Assembly: GCA_041686855.1 (NCBI GenBank)
Contig: JAWLDA010000010.1
Coordinates: forward strand, 62,001 to 126,000
Reading direction: 5' to 3'
DNA length: 64,000 nucleotides
DNA from: JAWLDA01 sp041686855
GTDB lineage: Bacteria; Bacillota; Limnochordia; DTU080; RSA5
Part shown: positions 35,771 to 43,749 of the stretch, in pieces
Position numbering within the stretch: the stretch's first letter is position 1
How the letters are laid out: every line of letters begins with the position of its first letter
Made by a program: the position numbers and the translations under genes
Notes under the pieces: model-generated
Databases searched by the model: none
Seen by the model: only the letters and a program-made list of their open reading frames with translations
Told to the model about the DNA's origin: nothing

Positions 35771-35861
35771 GCAATTGTTGGTCATTCGGTAAAGAATGAA
35801 TGGAGTTTATATCCACCGCGAATGAATACGCGTTCACCTCTTTAAGAAAGCAGGTGGTACC

Positions 35862-36896
35862 ATGGAACTCGGATTGTACACCTTTGTCGAGACCACCCCG
35901 GATCCGGCGACGGGGGAAACCGTCAGCCCGGCTGAGCGTATAAGGAATCTATTGGAAGAGATTGAGCTGGCCGATCAGGTTGGCTTGGACGTCTTTGGCG
36001 TCGGTGAGCACCACCGACCCGAGTACGTCTCCTCCGCCCCGACCGTCTTACTGGCGGCGGCTGCTGAGCGTACGAAGCGACTCCGTTTGACCAGCGCGGT
36101 CACCGTTCTCGGCTCTGAAGATCCTGTACGTGTCTTTCAGCAGTTTGCGACCCTTGATTTGATTTCAGAAGGAAGAGCCGAGATCATGGCAGGGCGCGGC
36201 TCGTTCATCGAATCATTCCCACTGTTTGGTTACGACCTCGGGGAGTATGATGAACTTTTCGCTGAGAAACTGGAGCTCCTCTTGACGTTGCGAGACAAAG
36301 AGGTTGTGACGTGGTCCGGCAGGCATCGGCCCCCGATCAACGCCAGGGGCGTCTATCCACGGCCCCTGCAGAGTCCGCTCCCGGTGTGGATTGCGGTGGG
36401 AGGCACGCCGCAGTCGGCGGTGCGGGCTGGAGCGCTAGGGTTGCCGATGGCGTTGGCCATCATTGGCGGAATGCCGGAGCGCTTTAGTACGTTTGCGGAG
36501 CTTCACCGGCGCGCGGCCGCTCAGGCCGGCCACGAAACTCCTGCCCTCAGTATCAACTCTCACGGTTTCATCGCCGATTCGTCCCAGGAGGCGGCCGATG
36601 ATTCGTTCGGGGCGTTTGCGTTCACCATGGACAAGATCGGCAAGGAGCGGGGCTGGCCTCCATTGACCCGGGCCCAGTTTGAGGCCTCACGAGCGCTGCG
36701 CGGTGCCAACTTCGTCGGCAGTCCGCAAGAAGTGATCGACAAGATACTCTTTCAGTACGAGATCTTTAAGCATGATCGCTTTTTGCTCCAGTTGAGCGTC
36801 GGCACGCTTCCGCATAAAAAGATCATGCGCGCCATCGAGCTCTTTGGAACCGAGGTTGCGCCGGTGGTCAGGCGCGAGACGAACGGAGAGTCGTGA
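35862..36896 (+). CDS. LLM-class flavin-dependent oxidoreductase
   Basis: 344 residues, luciferase-like TIM barrel. MELGLYTFVETTPDP, DQVGLDVFGVGEHHRPEYVS, RLRLTSAVTVLGSEDPVRVF and the FMN-site AEIMAGRGSFIESFPLFG are typical. The LPVWIAVGGTPQSAVRAG block is the second phosphate site region. CAGGTGG precedes the ATG. It is monocistronic, with the satellite upstream and a riboswitch leader downstream. Substrate unknown. Confidence 0.9.
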   Translation: MELGLYTFVETTPDPATGETVSPAERIRNLLEEIELADQVGLDVFGVGEHHRPEYVSSAPTVLLAAAAERTKRLRLTSAVTVLGSEDPVRVFQQFATLDLISEGRAEIMAGRGSFIESFPLFGYDLGEYDELFAEKLELLLTLRDKEVVTWSGRHRPPINARGVYPRPLQSPLPVWIAVGGTPQSAVRAGALGLPMALAIIGGMPERFSTFAELHRRAAAQAGHETPALSINSHGFIADSSQEAADDSFGAFAFTMDKIGKERGWPPLTRAQFEASRALRGANFVGSPQEVIDKILFQYEIFKHDRFLLQLSVGTLPHKKIMRAIELFGTEVAPVVRRETNGES

Positions 36897-36997
36897 CCGG
36901 CGTGCCGTACCTGCGGTCGTTCCAAGAGTGCTAAAGTACGGAAGGATTTTGCAACCAAACGTTCAACTTAGTAGATAAATTCCATATTTTGACCTCG

Positions 36998-37150
36998 TGC
37001 GGTGCCGCACCATGTGCGGAGAATAGGGAATCGGGTGAGAGTCCCGAGCGGTCGCGCCACTGTAACCGGATGCGACGTCCAAGGCCACTGACTTGCAGTG
37101 TTGGGAAGGCCGGACGTACTGAACCACCGGAAGCCAGGAGACCTGCCGCA
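36998..37150 (+). promoter_or_regulatory. Cobalamin (B12) riboswitch
   Basis: Contains the conserved core pieces GGGTGAGAGTCCCGAGCGGT, CGCCACTGTAACCGGAT and the B12 box AAGCCAGGAGACCTGCC (37131-37147) in the canonical order and spacing. It lies upstream of a BtuB-type receptor and its expression platform is the terminator at 37226. Confidence 0.95.
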
Positions 37151-37225
37151 AACGAGATGGCGTACACCCTTCGCGAAAAAGGGGGGACGTTGGTGACTTG
37201 CGCGCGCAGCGCCCCGACACCATTG

Positions 37226-37255
37226 CCCCGGTCTTCGAGAAGATCGGGGTTTCTG
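37226..37255 (+). terminator. Riboswitch expression-platform terminator
   Basis: CCCCGGTCTT-CGAG-AAGATCGGGG, a 10-bp stem with one G-U pair, followed by TTTCT. Expected to form when cobalamin is bound, stopping transcription before the receptor gene. Confidence 0.85.
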
Positions 37256-37373
37256 TATCTATGAGGCAAGCTGGGACAGGCTGCGCATCGGGTTCGTGGA
37301 TTGGTGGACGCCAAAGATGTGGAAGAAAACGACCTGGGAGGCTTCCACTTTGATTTGTTCCAAACGCGTCGTG

Positions 37374-39188
37374 ATGAGAACAGTTCTACTCTTGGCAATG
37401 ACCGTGTGCCTCGGCATCCCAAGTTTGGTGGCCGGCGCCGCTGTGCCGGGGAGTGCGGTCAATCTAACAAATGCAGATCCGGATCGTCCCTTCACAATCG
37501 TCGTTACCGCCGGTCGACTCCCGCAAGCCGTCGAAGAGATTCCTGCCAGCGTGTATGTCCTCGAACGTGACGAGATCGTCGATTCGGGAGCAAGGCACCT
37601 TGCTGACGCCCTGCGCTTGGTGCCCGGTGCTTCGGTCGTCTCGTACGGCTCACCGGGAGCGGCCCAACAAGTGAGTCTGCGTGGTTCCACGTCGCAGCAG
37701 GTCTTGGTGCTTGTCGACGGGCTCCCCGTTGCAGCGCCGCAAGGGGCGTTTGACATGGCTCACATTCCCGTAACAATGATCGACAGAATCGAAGTTGTCA
37801 GCAGCCCCGCATCAGCCCTGTACGGGGCGGACGCCGTTGGCGGCGTCATCAACGTGATTACGACGTCGGCGGGCTCGTCGCGGGAATCGCAGATCTCCGT
37901 CCGAAGCGGGGCGGGAGAGGTAGGCGTGGTTGCGACGAACTCCGGCGTGATGGATCGCACCTATTACACGCTCACTGGTGGGCATAGTCAGTCCGATGGC
38001 CACCGTCCCAACAGTGACCATCAAGAGCGTCACATACGACTCCGCTTGGACCAAGAGCTCTCCCCGATCTCTGAGGGATCGTTGCAGATCACACTGCTTA
38101 ACGCCGAAAGCGGCGTCCCGGGATCGACTCTTTTTCCGCTCGTCGACGCACGGCAGCGGGACCTGCAACTGCGAAGCGAACTCTCATACCTTCGCGATCT
38201 CAGCATGGGACAGCTGCAAGCTGACGTTTATCTCCGTCGTCACGTGCGGGAGTATGCCGACTCCTTCAGTGCTAGCCGCCACCAAACAGTCACCCTGGGG
38301 GGTGAGGTGCAGCGAGACCTCACCCTCAGGGCGGGCACTCTCTCATGGGGACTCGCCGCCCGCACCGACCGGGTGACAAGCACCGACCTCGACGGGGGCG
38401 TGCGCTCCGCGGCCTCGGGGGCTCTCTTCGCGCAGCTTCTTCACGATTTTGACGACCGCCTCTCCCTGATGACGGGCTTGCGGGCCGACGTGCATTCGGC
38501 GTACCCAGCGCCCGTCTCCCCGAGCATCGGACTGCGCGCCGAGCTCACCGATGCTACCGTGATACGGCTCTCAACCGGGCGATCCTTTAGAGCGCCCACG
38601 TTCGACGATCTTTACTGGTTCGGATCGGGGAATCCCAACCTCGAGCCCGAAATCGGTTGGAACACGGAGGCTGGTGTTCGCCATGACTTTGGGTGGACGA
38701 GTGCAGATCTCGCCGTCTTCCATCGGTACACTGAGAATCTCATTCAGTGGGCCCCGGGTGCTGGCGGAGTTTGGCGACCGGACAACATCGCCGCAAGTCG
38801 AACCCGCGGCCTCACCGTCAAGCTAGTGGCGCCACTCTCAGAGGGTTGGGAGGCGTCGGTTGGCGTGACTCGACTCGATGCTCGCGACGCCCAAAGCGGT
38901 GACCTGTTGGCTTTCATCCCGCCAATCGAAGCGAACGGGGGATTGCACTACTCACACGGACCCCTTCGAGCCCATGTGTCAGTGCACCATCGTGGGGCGC
39001 GTCCGACGTCATCGGGCGGGGAGATGCCCCCGTACACACTGCTAAACGGTCAAATGAGCCGTCCGTTGGGCACGGGTTGGGAGCTGGCGGTGCAAGGCGA
39101 AAATCTATTGGACGTGGAGTTCAGCGAGGCTGAGGGATACCCGATGCCGGGGCGCCGTGTCTGGATCGGGCTCTCGTACCAGTTCTAA
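37374..39188 (+). CDS. btuB: TonB-dependent outer-membrane receptor, probable cobalamin transporter
   Basis: About 604 residues. Signal peptide MRTVLLLAMTVCLGIPSLVA, TonB-box-like PFTIVVTAGR, plug domain (RHLADALRLVPGASVVSYGS, STSQQVLVLVDGLPV, RIEVVSSPASALYGADAVGG), then a 22-strand barrel with FRAPTFDDLYWFGSGNPNLE and a terminal aromatic strand ending YQF. Control by a cobalamin riboswitch supports BtuB function. Start codon at 37374 (GTG 37371 possible); no good ribosome site is visible. No BtuFCD or TonB genes are in the window. Confidence 0.9.
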   Translation: MRTVLLLAMTVCLGIPSLVAGAAVPGSAVNLTNADPDRPFTIVVTAGRLPQAVEEIPASVYVLERDEIVDSGARHLADALRLVPGASVVSYGSPGAAQQVSLRGSTSQQVLVLVDGLPVAAPQGAFDMAHIPVTMIDRIEVVSSPASALYGADAVGGVINVITTSAGSSRESQISVRSGAGEVGVVATNSGVMDRTYYTLTGGHSQSDGHRPNSDHQERHIRLRLDQELSPISEGSLQITLLNAESGVPGSTLFPLVDARQRDLQLRSELSYLRDLSMGQLQADVYLRRHVREYADSFSASRHQTVTLGGEVQRDLTLRAGTLSWGLAARTDRVTSTDLDGGVRSAASGALFAQLLHDFDDRLSLMTGLRADVHSAYPAPVSPSIGLRAELTDATVIRLSTGRSFRAPTFDDLYWFGSGNPNLEPEIGWNTEAGVRHDFGWTSADLAVFHRYTENLIQWAPGAGGVWRPDNIAASRTRGLTVKLVAPLSEGWEASVGVTRLDARDAQSGDLLAFIPPIEANGGLHYSHGPLRAHVSVHHRGARPTSSGGEMPPYTLLNGQMSRPLGTGWELAVQGENLLDVEFSEAEGYPMPGRRVWIGLSYQF

Positions 39189-39219
39189 CGAGAGGTTCCT
39201 TTGGGAGACTGTGTAAGGG

Positions 39220-39259
39220 GAGGGACCACGCAGATCGCTTAGAGATGGCGTGGTCCCTC
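39220..39259. terminator. Bidirectional terminator between btuB and the kinase gene
   Basis: Perfect 12-bp stem GAGGGACCACGC/GCGTGGTCCCTC with a 16-base loop between convergent genes. No T-run. Confidence 0.65.
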
Positions 39260-39269
39260 GTGCGTACCA

Positions 39270-40028
39270 TCACGACTCCGTTGCCGCGCTCTCGTTGATT
39301 TGAGCGAGAGCGGCGTTGAGGGCCTGCATCATCTCCTTGGCTGAGCCGTACCGCTCACGGGGTCGTGGATGGGTCGCTTTGCGAATCACGCTCCACAGCT
39401 CTTGAGGCTGGAAGCGTCTTGACCGTATGCGCCACTTGCGACGCGGCGGACGTCCAAGTAACATGGTGGCACACATAAAGCCCACACTGTAAAGGTCGTA
39501 GCGTACGTCGATAAACCGACGACGCGACTCTGGCGCCAGCTCCCGAGGGGGTTTCGGCAAGCGCCTAATCGCGCGTGCTCTCCCACTTTTTCGTATGCGG
39601 ACGGCGTGCTGGAAATCGATGATCTTAACGGTTGCCGTCTCAAAATTGGGAACGATGACGTTTTTGCTGTGAAGATCTCCGTGGACGTAGCCGTGCCGGT
39701 GCATCACATCCAATCCTGCCAAAATGCTCTTTGCAATGCTGACGGTCTTCTCGGGACTCAAGGGGCCCTGCCTACGCACCAGCCTCTTTAGCGACGGCCC
39801 GGGGACTCGTTCCATAACGATGTACCCCATGCGTCTGCGAACGAAGTAACCGTAGTATCGGACCAATGAGCGATGCGCCGGCAAGGAGGCCATCGCCCGG
39901 CGCTCGCGCCATGATTTTGCACGACTTTTATACCGTTTAATCATTACTCTTGATTGACGTTTTGAGTCCCAAACGGAGTAGACTCGTCTATCGGGTATGC
40001 GTCTCCTGCGACGTTTGATCGTTTTCAC
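39270..40028 (-). CDS. Eukaryotic-like protein kinase with variant catalytic motifs
   Basis: 252 residues, strongly basic (N-terminus KTIKRRRRRIPDRR). ATP-lysine in RVMIKRYK, helix-C Glu in WRERRAMASL, hinge IVMERVPGPSLKRLV, catalytic loop YVHGDLHSKNVIV (HGD-LH-xx-N instead of HRD), metal motif IIDFQHA (DFQ instead of DFG), APE motif LAPESRRR and DVRYDLYSVGFM. A glycine-rich loop is not recognisable. Catalytic Asp, Asn and metal Asp remain, so activity is plausible. No membrane or sensor domain. Convergent with btuB. Confidence 0.8.
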   Translation of the reverse strand: MKTIKRRRRRIPDRRVYSVWDSKRQSRVMIKRYKSRAKSWRERRAMASLPAHRSLVRYYGYFVRRRMGYIVMERVPGPSLKRLVRRQGPLSPEKTVSIAKSILAGLDVMHRHGYVHGDLHSKNVIVPNFETATVKIIDFQHAVRIRKSGRARAIRRLPKPPRELAPESRRRFIDVRYDLYSVGFMCATMLLGRPPRRKWRIRSRRFQPQELWSVIRKATHPRPRERYGSAKEMMQALNAALAQINESAATES

Positions 40029-40136
40029 CTACCCGGCATTCGAGGTCCAATCAGATCTTTCATTTTTAACGTATGTGGAAGCAATAGAGGCGACCTAAGT
40101 GCCAAATCCTCATTTTGCCTTGCGAGGACCCAGCCA

Positions 40137-40149
40137 TTTGGTGACCAAA
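40137..40149. promoter_or_regulatory. Possible operator palindrome upstream of ddh
   Basis: TTTGG-TGA-CCAAA inverted repeat about 90 bp before the ddh start, resembling the TTTGGCCAAA palindromes at 33807-33845. Role inferred from position only. Confidence 0.3.
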
Positions 40150-40238
40150 ATACGAAATAGTAGTGGAGTATTTAATCTAGGACTCCGGCCGACTCATGGT
40201 GAACCAACACGTGTAATCTTTCACGAAGGTTGGTGTCC

Positions 40239-41141
40239 ATGAGCGAACGACGAAGTGTAGCAATCGTTGGATATGGCAACATCGGAAAGTACGCTCTGCA
40301 GGCGGTGGCTGAAGCGCCGGATATGCAGATCGCCGGTATCGTTCGGCGAGATCCTTCCCGAAGAGAGGGGATTCCCTCGGAGATTCCTGTCGTGGGCGAT
40401 CTCCAAGAGATCGAGGGCGGGGTAGACGTTGCGCTGCTGTGCGGACCCACTCGCTCTATTCCAGAAGTAGCCAAGGCGTATTTGCAACGCGGCGTAAACA
40501 CGGTCGACTCCTACGACATCCACGGCGATCTTGCGGACCTGCGTCTCTCGTTGGATCCTGTCGCCAAAGAGAACGGTGCTGTTGCACTCATCTCGTCCGG
40601 CTGGGATCCCGGAACGGATTCGATGATGCGCGCGATGTTAGAGGCGATGGCCCCGCGAGGCATCACCTACACCAATTTCGGTCCAGGGATGAGCATGGGC
40701 CATACGGTGGCGGTGCGCGCTATCCAAGGCGTGCGGGACGCCCTCTCGTTGACGGCCCCGGTCGGTCAAGGGCAACACCGGCGCATGGTCTACGTCGAGT
40801 TGGACGAGGGTGCCGACTTTGAGAGCGTCAAGGAGACGATTCTTGAAGATCCGTACTTCAAGTACGACGATACTCGCGTGATCGAGACGCCCCGGGTCAA
40901 GGATCTCATCGACAAAGGGCACGGCGTCCTTATGGAGCGCAAAGGTGTCTCCGGACAGACGGATAACCAGCTCTTCACCTACGAGATGCGCATCAACAAC
41001 CCGGCGCTCACCTCCCAGATCATGGTGGCGGCCGCCCGGGCCTCGTTTAGGCAGTCGCCCGGAGCGTACACACTCCTCGAGGTGCCTATTATCGACCTCT
41101 TATTTGGCGATCGCGACGAGATCATCCGTCGATTGGTATAA
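40239..41141 (+). CDS. ddh: meso-diaminopimelate dehydrogenase
   Basis: 300 residues. NADPH motif AIVGYGNIGKYALQAV, then SSGWDPGTDSMMRAM, TNFGPGMSMGHTVAVR and VYVELDEGADFESVK, matching the DAP dehydrogenase family, particularly the MSMGHT-containing type II enzymes. It catalyses reversible oxidative deamination at the D-centre of meso-DAP, or one-step DAP synthesis. ATG 40239 is preceded by AAGG. It heads a cluster with a TIM-barrel protein and a Gfo/Idh/MocA enzyme, an unusual setting for a lysine-pathway gene; a peripheral D-amino acid role is possible. Confidence 0.85.
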   Translation: MSERRSVAIVGYGNIGKYALQAVAEAPDMQIAGIVRRDPSRREGIPSEIPVVGDLQEIEGGVDVALLCGPTRSIPEVAKAYLQRGVNTVDSYDIHGDLADLRLSLDPVAKENGAVALISSGWDPGTDSMMRAMLEAMAPRGITYTNFGPGMSMGHTVAVRAIQGVRDALSLTAPVGQGQHRRMVYVELDEGADFESVKETILEDPYFKYDDTRVIETPRVKDLIDKGHGVLMERKGVSGQTDNQLFTYEMRINNPALTSQIMVAAARASFRQSPGAYTLLEVPIIDLLFGDRDEIIRRLV

Positions 41142-41169
41142 CTGCTTGTAACGTCAGGAGGCGACGGTG

Positions 41170-41976
41170 ATGAAGTGGGTGCTGAACACGTACCAAACCT
41201 GTCAGGATTGGGACGTGCCCAAGATCATCGAGATGTGTCTGGCCACGGGGCACGAGGGCATTGAGTTTTTGATGGATTTCAAGCAGGCGCACGGGATCGA
41301 GGCCGATGCGAGCCCGGCCCATGTCGAGTCCGTCGCCCGCCAAGTGCGCGACGCCGGTCTGATCGTCGCCTCCGTGACGAGCTGTGTCAACTTTCATTCT
41401 TCCGACTCGCGTGAGTTAAAGGCCGCCCTCGACCAGGGGCGCCGGGTGATCGACCACGCCCAACGGATGGGGTGTGATCACGTGCGCGTGCTCGGCGACC
41501 GAGTACCGGCCGATCCCCAGGCGCGGACAAAGATCCTCGACCAAGTTGGCGACGCGTTGGGCGAGCTCGCCGAGTATGCGGCCGGCGCTCAGATCATCGT
41601 CTCTCTCGAAGTGCACGGACACTTCACCGATCCTGAGCTCGCCCTGCACGCCGTCCAGCGTGCGAATCGTCCCAATGCCGGTCTCGTCTTCAACAGTCAG
41701 TGGCGCGTCGGAGCTCAGGAGGGGTGGTCACTGCCGCAAGGCGCTGGATCCATCAAACCTCTGTACGATCTCATAGGGCGCTACTTTACCTCCGTGCACA
41801 CACATAAAATGGAGAACCCGGATGAGACGGGTTACTACATGGAGCTTTTCCGGCTGCTTAAAGAGGATGGCTTTACAGGTTTTATCTCCAACGAGTGTGC
41901 TTATCGCGGGCCTGATCCCGAGAAAGTGCTGAGCCTGTACACCGCGTTGTTCCGCGCTGCGACGGCCCACTCGTGA
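41170..41976 (+). CDS. Xylose isomerase-like TIM-barrel protein
   Basis: 268 residues of the AP-endonuclease-2/IolE-IolH-like barrel family. Visible: EMCLATGHEGIEFLMDF, GLIVASVTSCVNFHSSD, HVRVLGDRVPA, IVSLEVHGHFTDPE and SVHTHKM with the metal-binding Glu/His residues. AGGAGG lies nine bases before ATG 41170 (GTG 41167 is also possible). Sits between ddh and a Gfo/Idh/MocA dehydrogenase, so probably an epimerase or isomerase acting on the dehydrogenase product. Confidence 0.85.
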   Translation: MKWVLNTYQTCQDWDVPKIIEMCLATGHEGIEFLMDFKQAHGIEADASPAHVESVARQVRDAGLIVASVTSCVNFHSSDSRELKAALDQGRRVIDHAQRMGCDHVRVLGDRVPADPQARTKILDQVGDALGELAEYAAGAQIIVSLEVHGHFTDPELALHAVQRANRPNAGLVFNSQWRVGAQEGWSLPQGAGSIKPLYDLIGRYFTSVHTHKMENPDETGYYMELFRLLKEDGFTGFISNECAYRGPDPEKVLSLYTALFRAATAHS

Positions 41977-42002
41977 CGAGTTTAGAAGGGATGGGATAAG
42001 CG

Positions 42003-43085
42003 ATGAGCGTACGTATCGGTTTTATCGGCTCTGGCGGAATTGCTGGAGCGCACCTTGCCAACCTCGTCTCGATGCCCGACGTCGATGTGGTTGCGCTCTC
42101 CGATCTGACGACGGAGCGAGTTGAGGCGATGAAAGAACGGATCAACGGCCGGATCGAGCAACGGGTGAAAGAGGCGGGCGAGAGCGGAGCGCGTAAGCTC
42201 GATGCTGCGGCCTACGACGACTACCGGCAGATGCTGCGTCAGGAGCGTCTTGATGCGGTTTACATCTGTCTTCCCCCGTTCGCGCACGGCGAACCGGAAG
42301 AGGAAGTCATCGACGCCGGACTGCCGATGCTCGTGGAGAAGCCTGTAGCGCTGAGCCTGCCGGTCGCCGCCCGAGTCTACGCAAAGATTAAGGAGCGCGG
42401 ACTGATCACCTCGGTCGGTTACCAACTGAGGTACTCGAGCGGCATTCAACAGGCCCGTGCGCTCCTCGGGGAGCGGACCATCGGAATGGCAGTGGTGATG
42501 CGCTTCGGCAGTACTCCGGGAACGCCGTGGTACCATCGGCAGGATAAGTCGGGCGGGCAGCTCATCGAGATGGCGACCCACGAGACGGATATGCTTCGCT
42601 TCCTCGTTGGAGATGTAAAGAGTGTCTACGCGGCGGCGGCCACTCGGATCAACCATAAGGAGAATCCGGAGTACGACATCTTTGACGTGAATGCGATGAC
42701 CCTCACTTTTGAGAATGGGGCCGTCGGCAACTTCTCCAACAACTTCATCTCCAAGCACGGGACGCCTGAGGAGGCGCGCGGGATTCACGTCATGGCCGAG
42801 AACATGACGGTCTCCGTCACGCTCGGTCGGGCCGTGAAGGTGATCACCCCCGAGGGAACCGAGGAACTCCAAAGTGACGGCAACTTGATGGGTGCGGAGG
42901 ATGAAGCGTTTGTGCGGGCGGTTGCATCAGGCTCGGCGGACGGGATTCTCTCCGATTACGCGAACGGTGTCCGTACGTTGGCGGTGACGTTGGCCGCAGA
43001 TCGATCGGCTCGGACCGGGCAGCCTGTCGACGTGCGCGAGTTGGTTCGTGCCGAAGCACCCGAACTCGTGGAGCTCTGGGCGTAA
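42003..43085 (+). CDS. Gfo/Idh/MocA family oxidoreductase
   Basis: 360 residues: IGFIGSGGIAGAHLANLVSM, VEKPVALSLPVAARVY, QLIEMATHETDMLRFLVGDV. Third member of this family in the window. It carries a short insertion (EQRVKEAGESGARKLDAAAY) after strand 2. 26 bp downstream of the TIM-barrel gene on the same strand, so one operon with it. Confidence 0.9.
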   Translation: MSVRIGFIGSGGIAGAHLANLVSMPDVDVVALSDLTTERVEAMKERINGRIEQRVKEAGESGARKLDAAAYDDYRQMLRQERLDAVYICLPPFAHGEPEEEVIDAGLPMLVEKPVALSLPVAARVYAKIKERGLITSVGYQLRYSSGIQQARALLGERTIGMAVVMRFGSTPGTPWYHRQDKSGGQLIEMATHETDMLRFLVGDVKSVYAAAATRINHKENPEYDIFDVNAMTLTFENGAVGNFSNNFISKHGTPEEARGIHVMAENMTVSVTLGRAVKVITPEGTEELQSDGNLMGAEDEAFVRAVASGSADGILSDYANGVRTLAVTLAADRSARTGQPVDVRELVRAEAPELVELWA

Positions 43086-43126
43086 CACTCGCCGTGCGAA
43101 AAAACAGAAAATGCGCCTATTGCGGG

Positions 43127-43154
43127 TTGCAAATGTTGGCCCATGTGCTATAAT
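43127..43154 (+). promoter_or_regulatory. Promoter of the c-di-AMP riboswitch transcript
   Basis: TTGCAA (43127-43132), 16-bp spacer, TATAAT (43149-43154), a strong sigma-A-type match a few bases before the riboswitch. Confidence 0.75.
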
Positions 43155-43159
43155 CTAGC

Positions 43160-43282
43160 TGAGAGTCATCTCCGAATCCATTCCGGTAACGGGGGACCCA
43201 AAGGTTACATGGGGTGAATCTCGGGAGTTCCCGAGTAGGGCAGCTTGGAGTCCGAACCCGTCAGCTAACCCCGTAGGAGTAC
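43160..43282 (+). promoter_or_regulatory. Cyclic di-AMP riboswitch (ydaO/yuaA type)
   Basis: Conserved elements in order: TCCGAATCCA, AACGGGGGACCCA, ATGGGGTGAATC, a short hairpin TCGGGAGTTCCCGA, TAGGGCAG, then the diagnostic CCGAACCCGTCAGCTAACC and CGTAGGAG. The element is followed by a terminator hairpin and a very small gene. Confidence 0.92.
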
Positions 43283-43288
43283 ACCAAG

Positions 43289-43323
43289 ACGCATGGTTCG
43301 CAAATCGGCCATGCGTTGTTTCG
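43289..43323 (+). terminator. Expression-platform terminator of the c-di-AMP riboswitch
   Basis: ACGCATGG pairs with CCATGCGT (43289-43315) and is followed by TGTTTCGT. Placed immediately after the aptamer, it would stop transcription when c-di-AMP is bound. Confidence 0.75.
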
Positions 43324-43359
43324 TGTCCTGACTACCGAAAATGATTAAGGAGATGATCA

Positions 43360-43521
43360 ATGATGAAGGTATGCCGTGACTGCGGAACCTCCAACCTCGA
43401 CCACCACTTGTACTGTCGAGTGTGCAGTTCCTCGATGTACCGCAAGCGCTCGGAGTCGCCTGTCGATGCGTCGACGGGGTTGGTTGCAGAGCGACTGGTA
43501 CGACGACTGGTACGTGGGTAA
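43360..43521 (+). CDS. 53-residue zinc-ribbon protein under c-di-AMP riboswitch control
   Basis: MMKVCRDCGTSNLDHHLYC begins a double CxxC zinc ribbon: CRDC at the start and CRVC 13 residues later, followed by a basic tail with RLVRRLVRG at the end. AAGGAG stands five to eight bases before the two adjacent ATGs (43360, 43363). It is framed by its own promoter, riboswitch and two terminators, so it is an independent gene. Similar isolated zinc ribbons bind nucleic acid or act as protein-interaction modules; function unknown. Confidence 0.75.
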   Translation: MMKVCRDCGTSNLDHHLYCRVCSSSMYRKRSESPVDASTGLVAERLVRRLVRG

Positions 43522-43573
43522 CGAGCCTAAGGTAGCAATACACTTTTAACCGTATCAAGAGTCTAAGCGGTCA

Positions 43574-43607
43574 ACGGGGCGTCTGAAATGTGGCGCCTCG
43601 TTTTTTT
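43574..43607 (+). terminator. Intrinsic terminator after the zinc-ribbon gene
   Basis: ACGGGGCG/CGCCTCGT stem with one G-U pair followed by seven T residues. Confidence 0.88.
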
Positions 43608-43749
43608 GTGTAATGGTATGATTTTGAAGTTCCTCTAATTGCTCCTCGTAATGTTGAAACCACCAAGTGGATTTGGTATCGTAAGTTCATCAAATGCTCA
43701 ATATCCCATCCGTTTAATCGGGATGTCGGAGTCTTAGGGGTCGCATCGA

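Noticed and set aside
34060..35845. Multiple open reading frames on both strands within the repeats
   Set aside because: They arise from the stop-poor 250-bp unit, change frame at each copy and lack ribosome sites; both strands are equally open.
43150..43290. Thiamine riboswitch suggested by CTGAGAG near 43158
   Set aside because: The rest of the TPP motif is missing, whereas CCGAACCCGTCAGCTAACC and GGGGTGAATC fit the c-di-AMP ydaO element.
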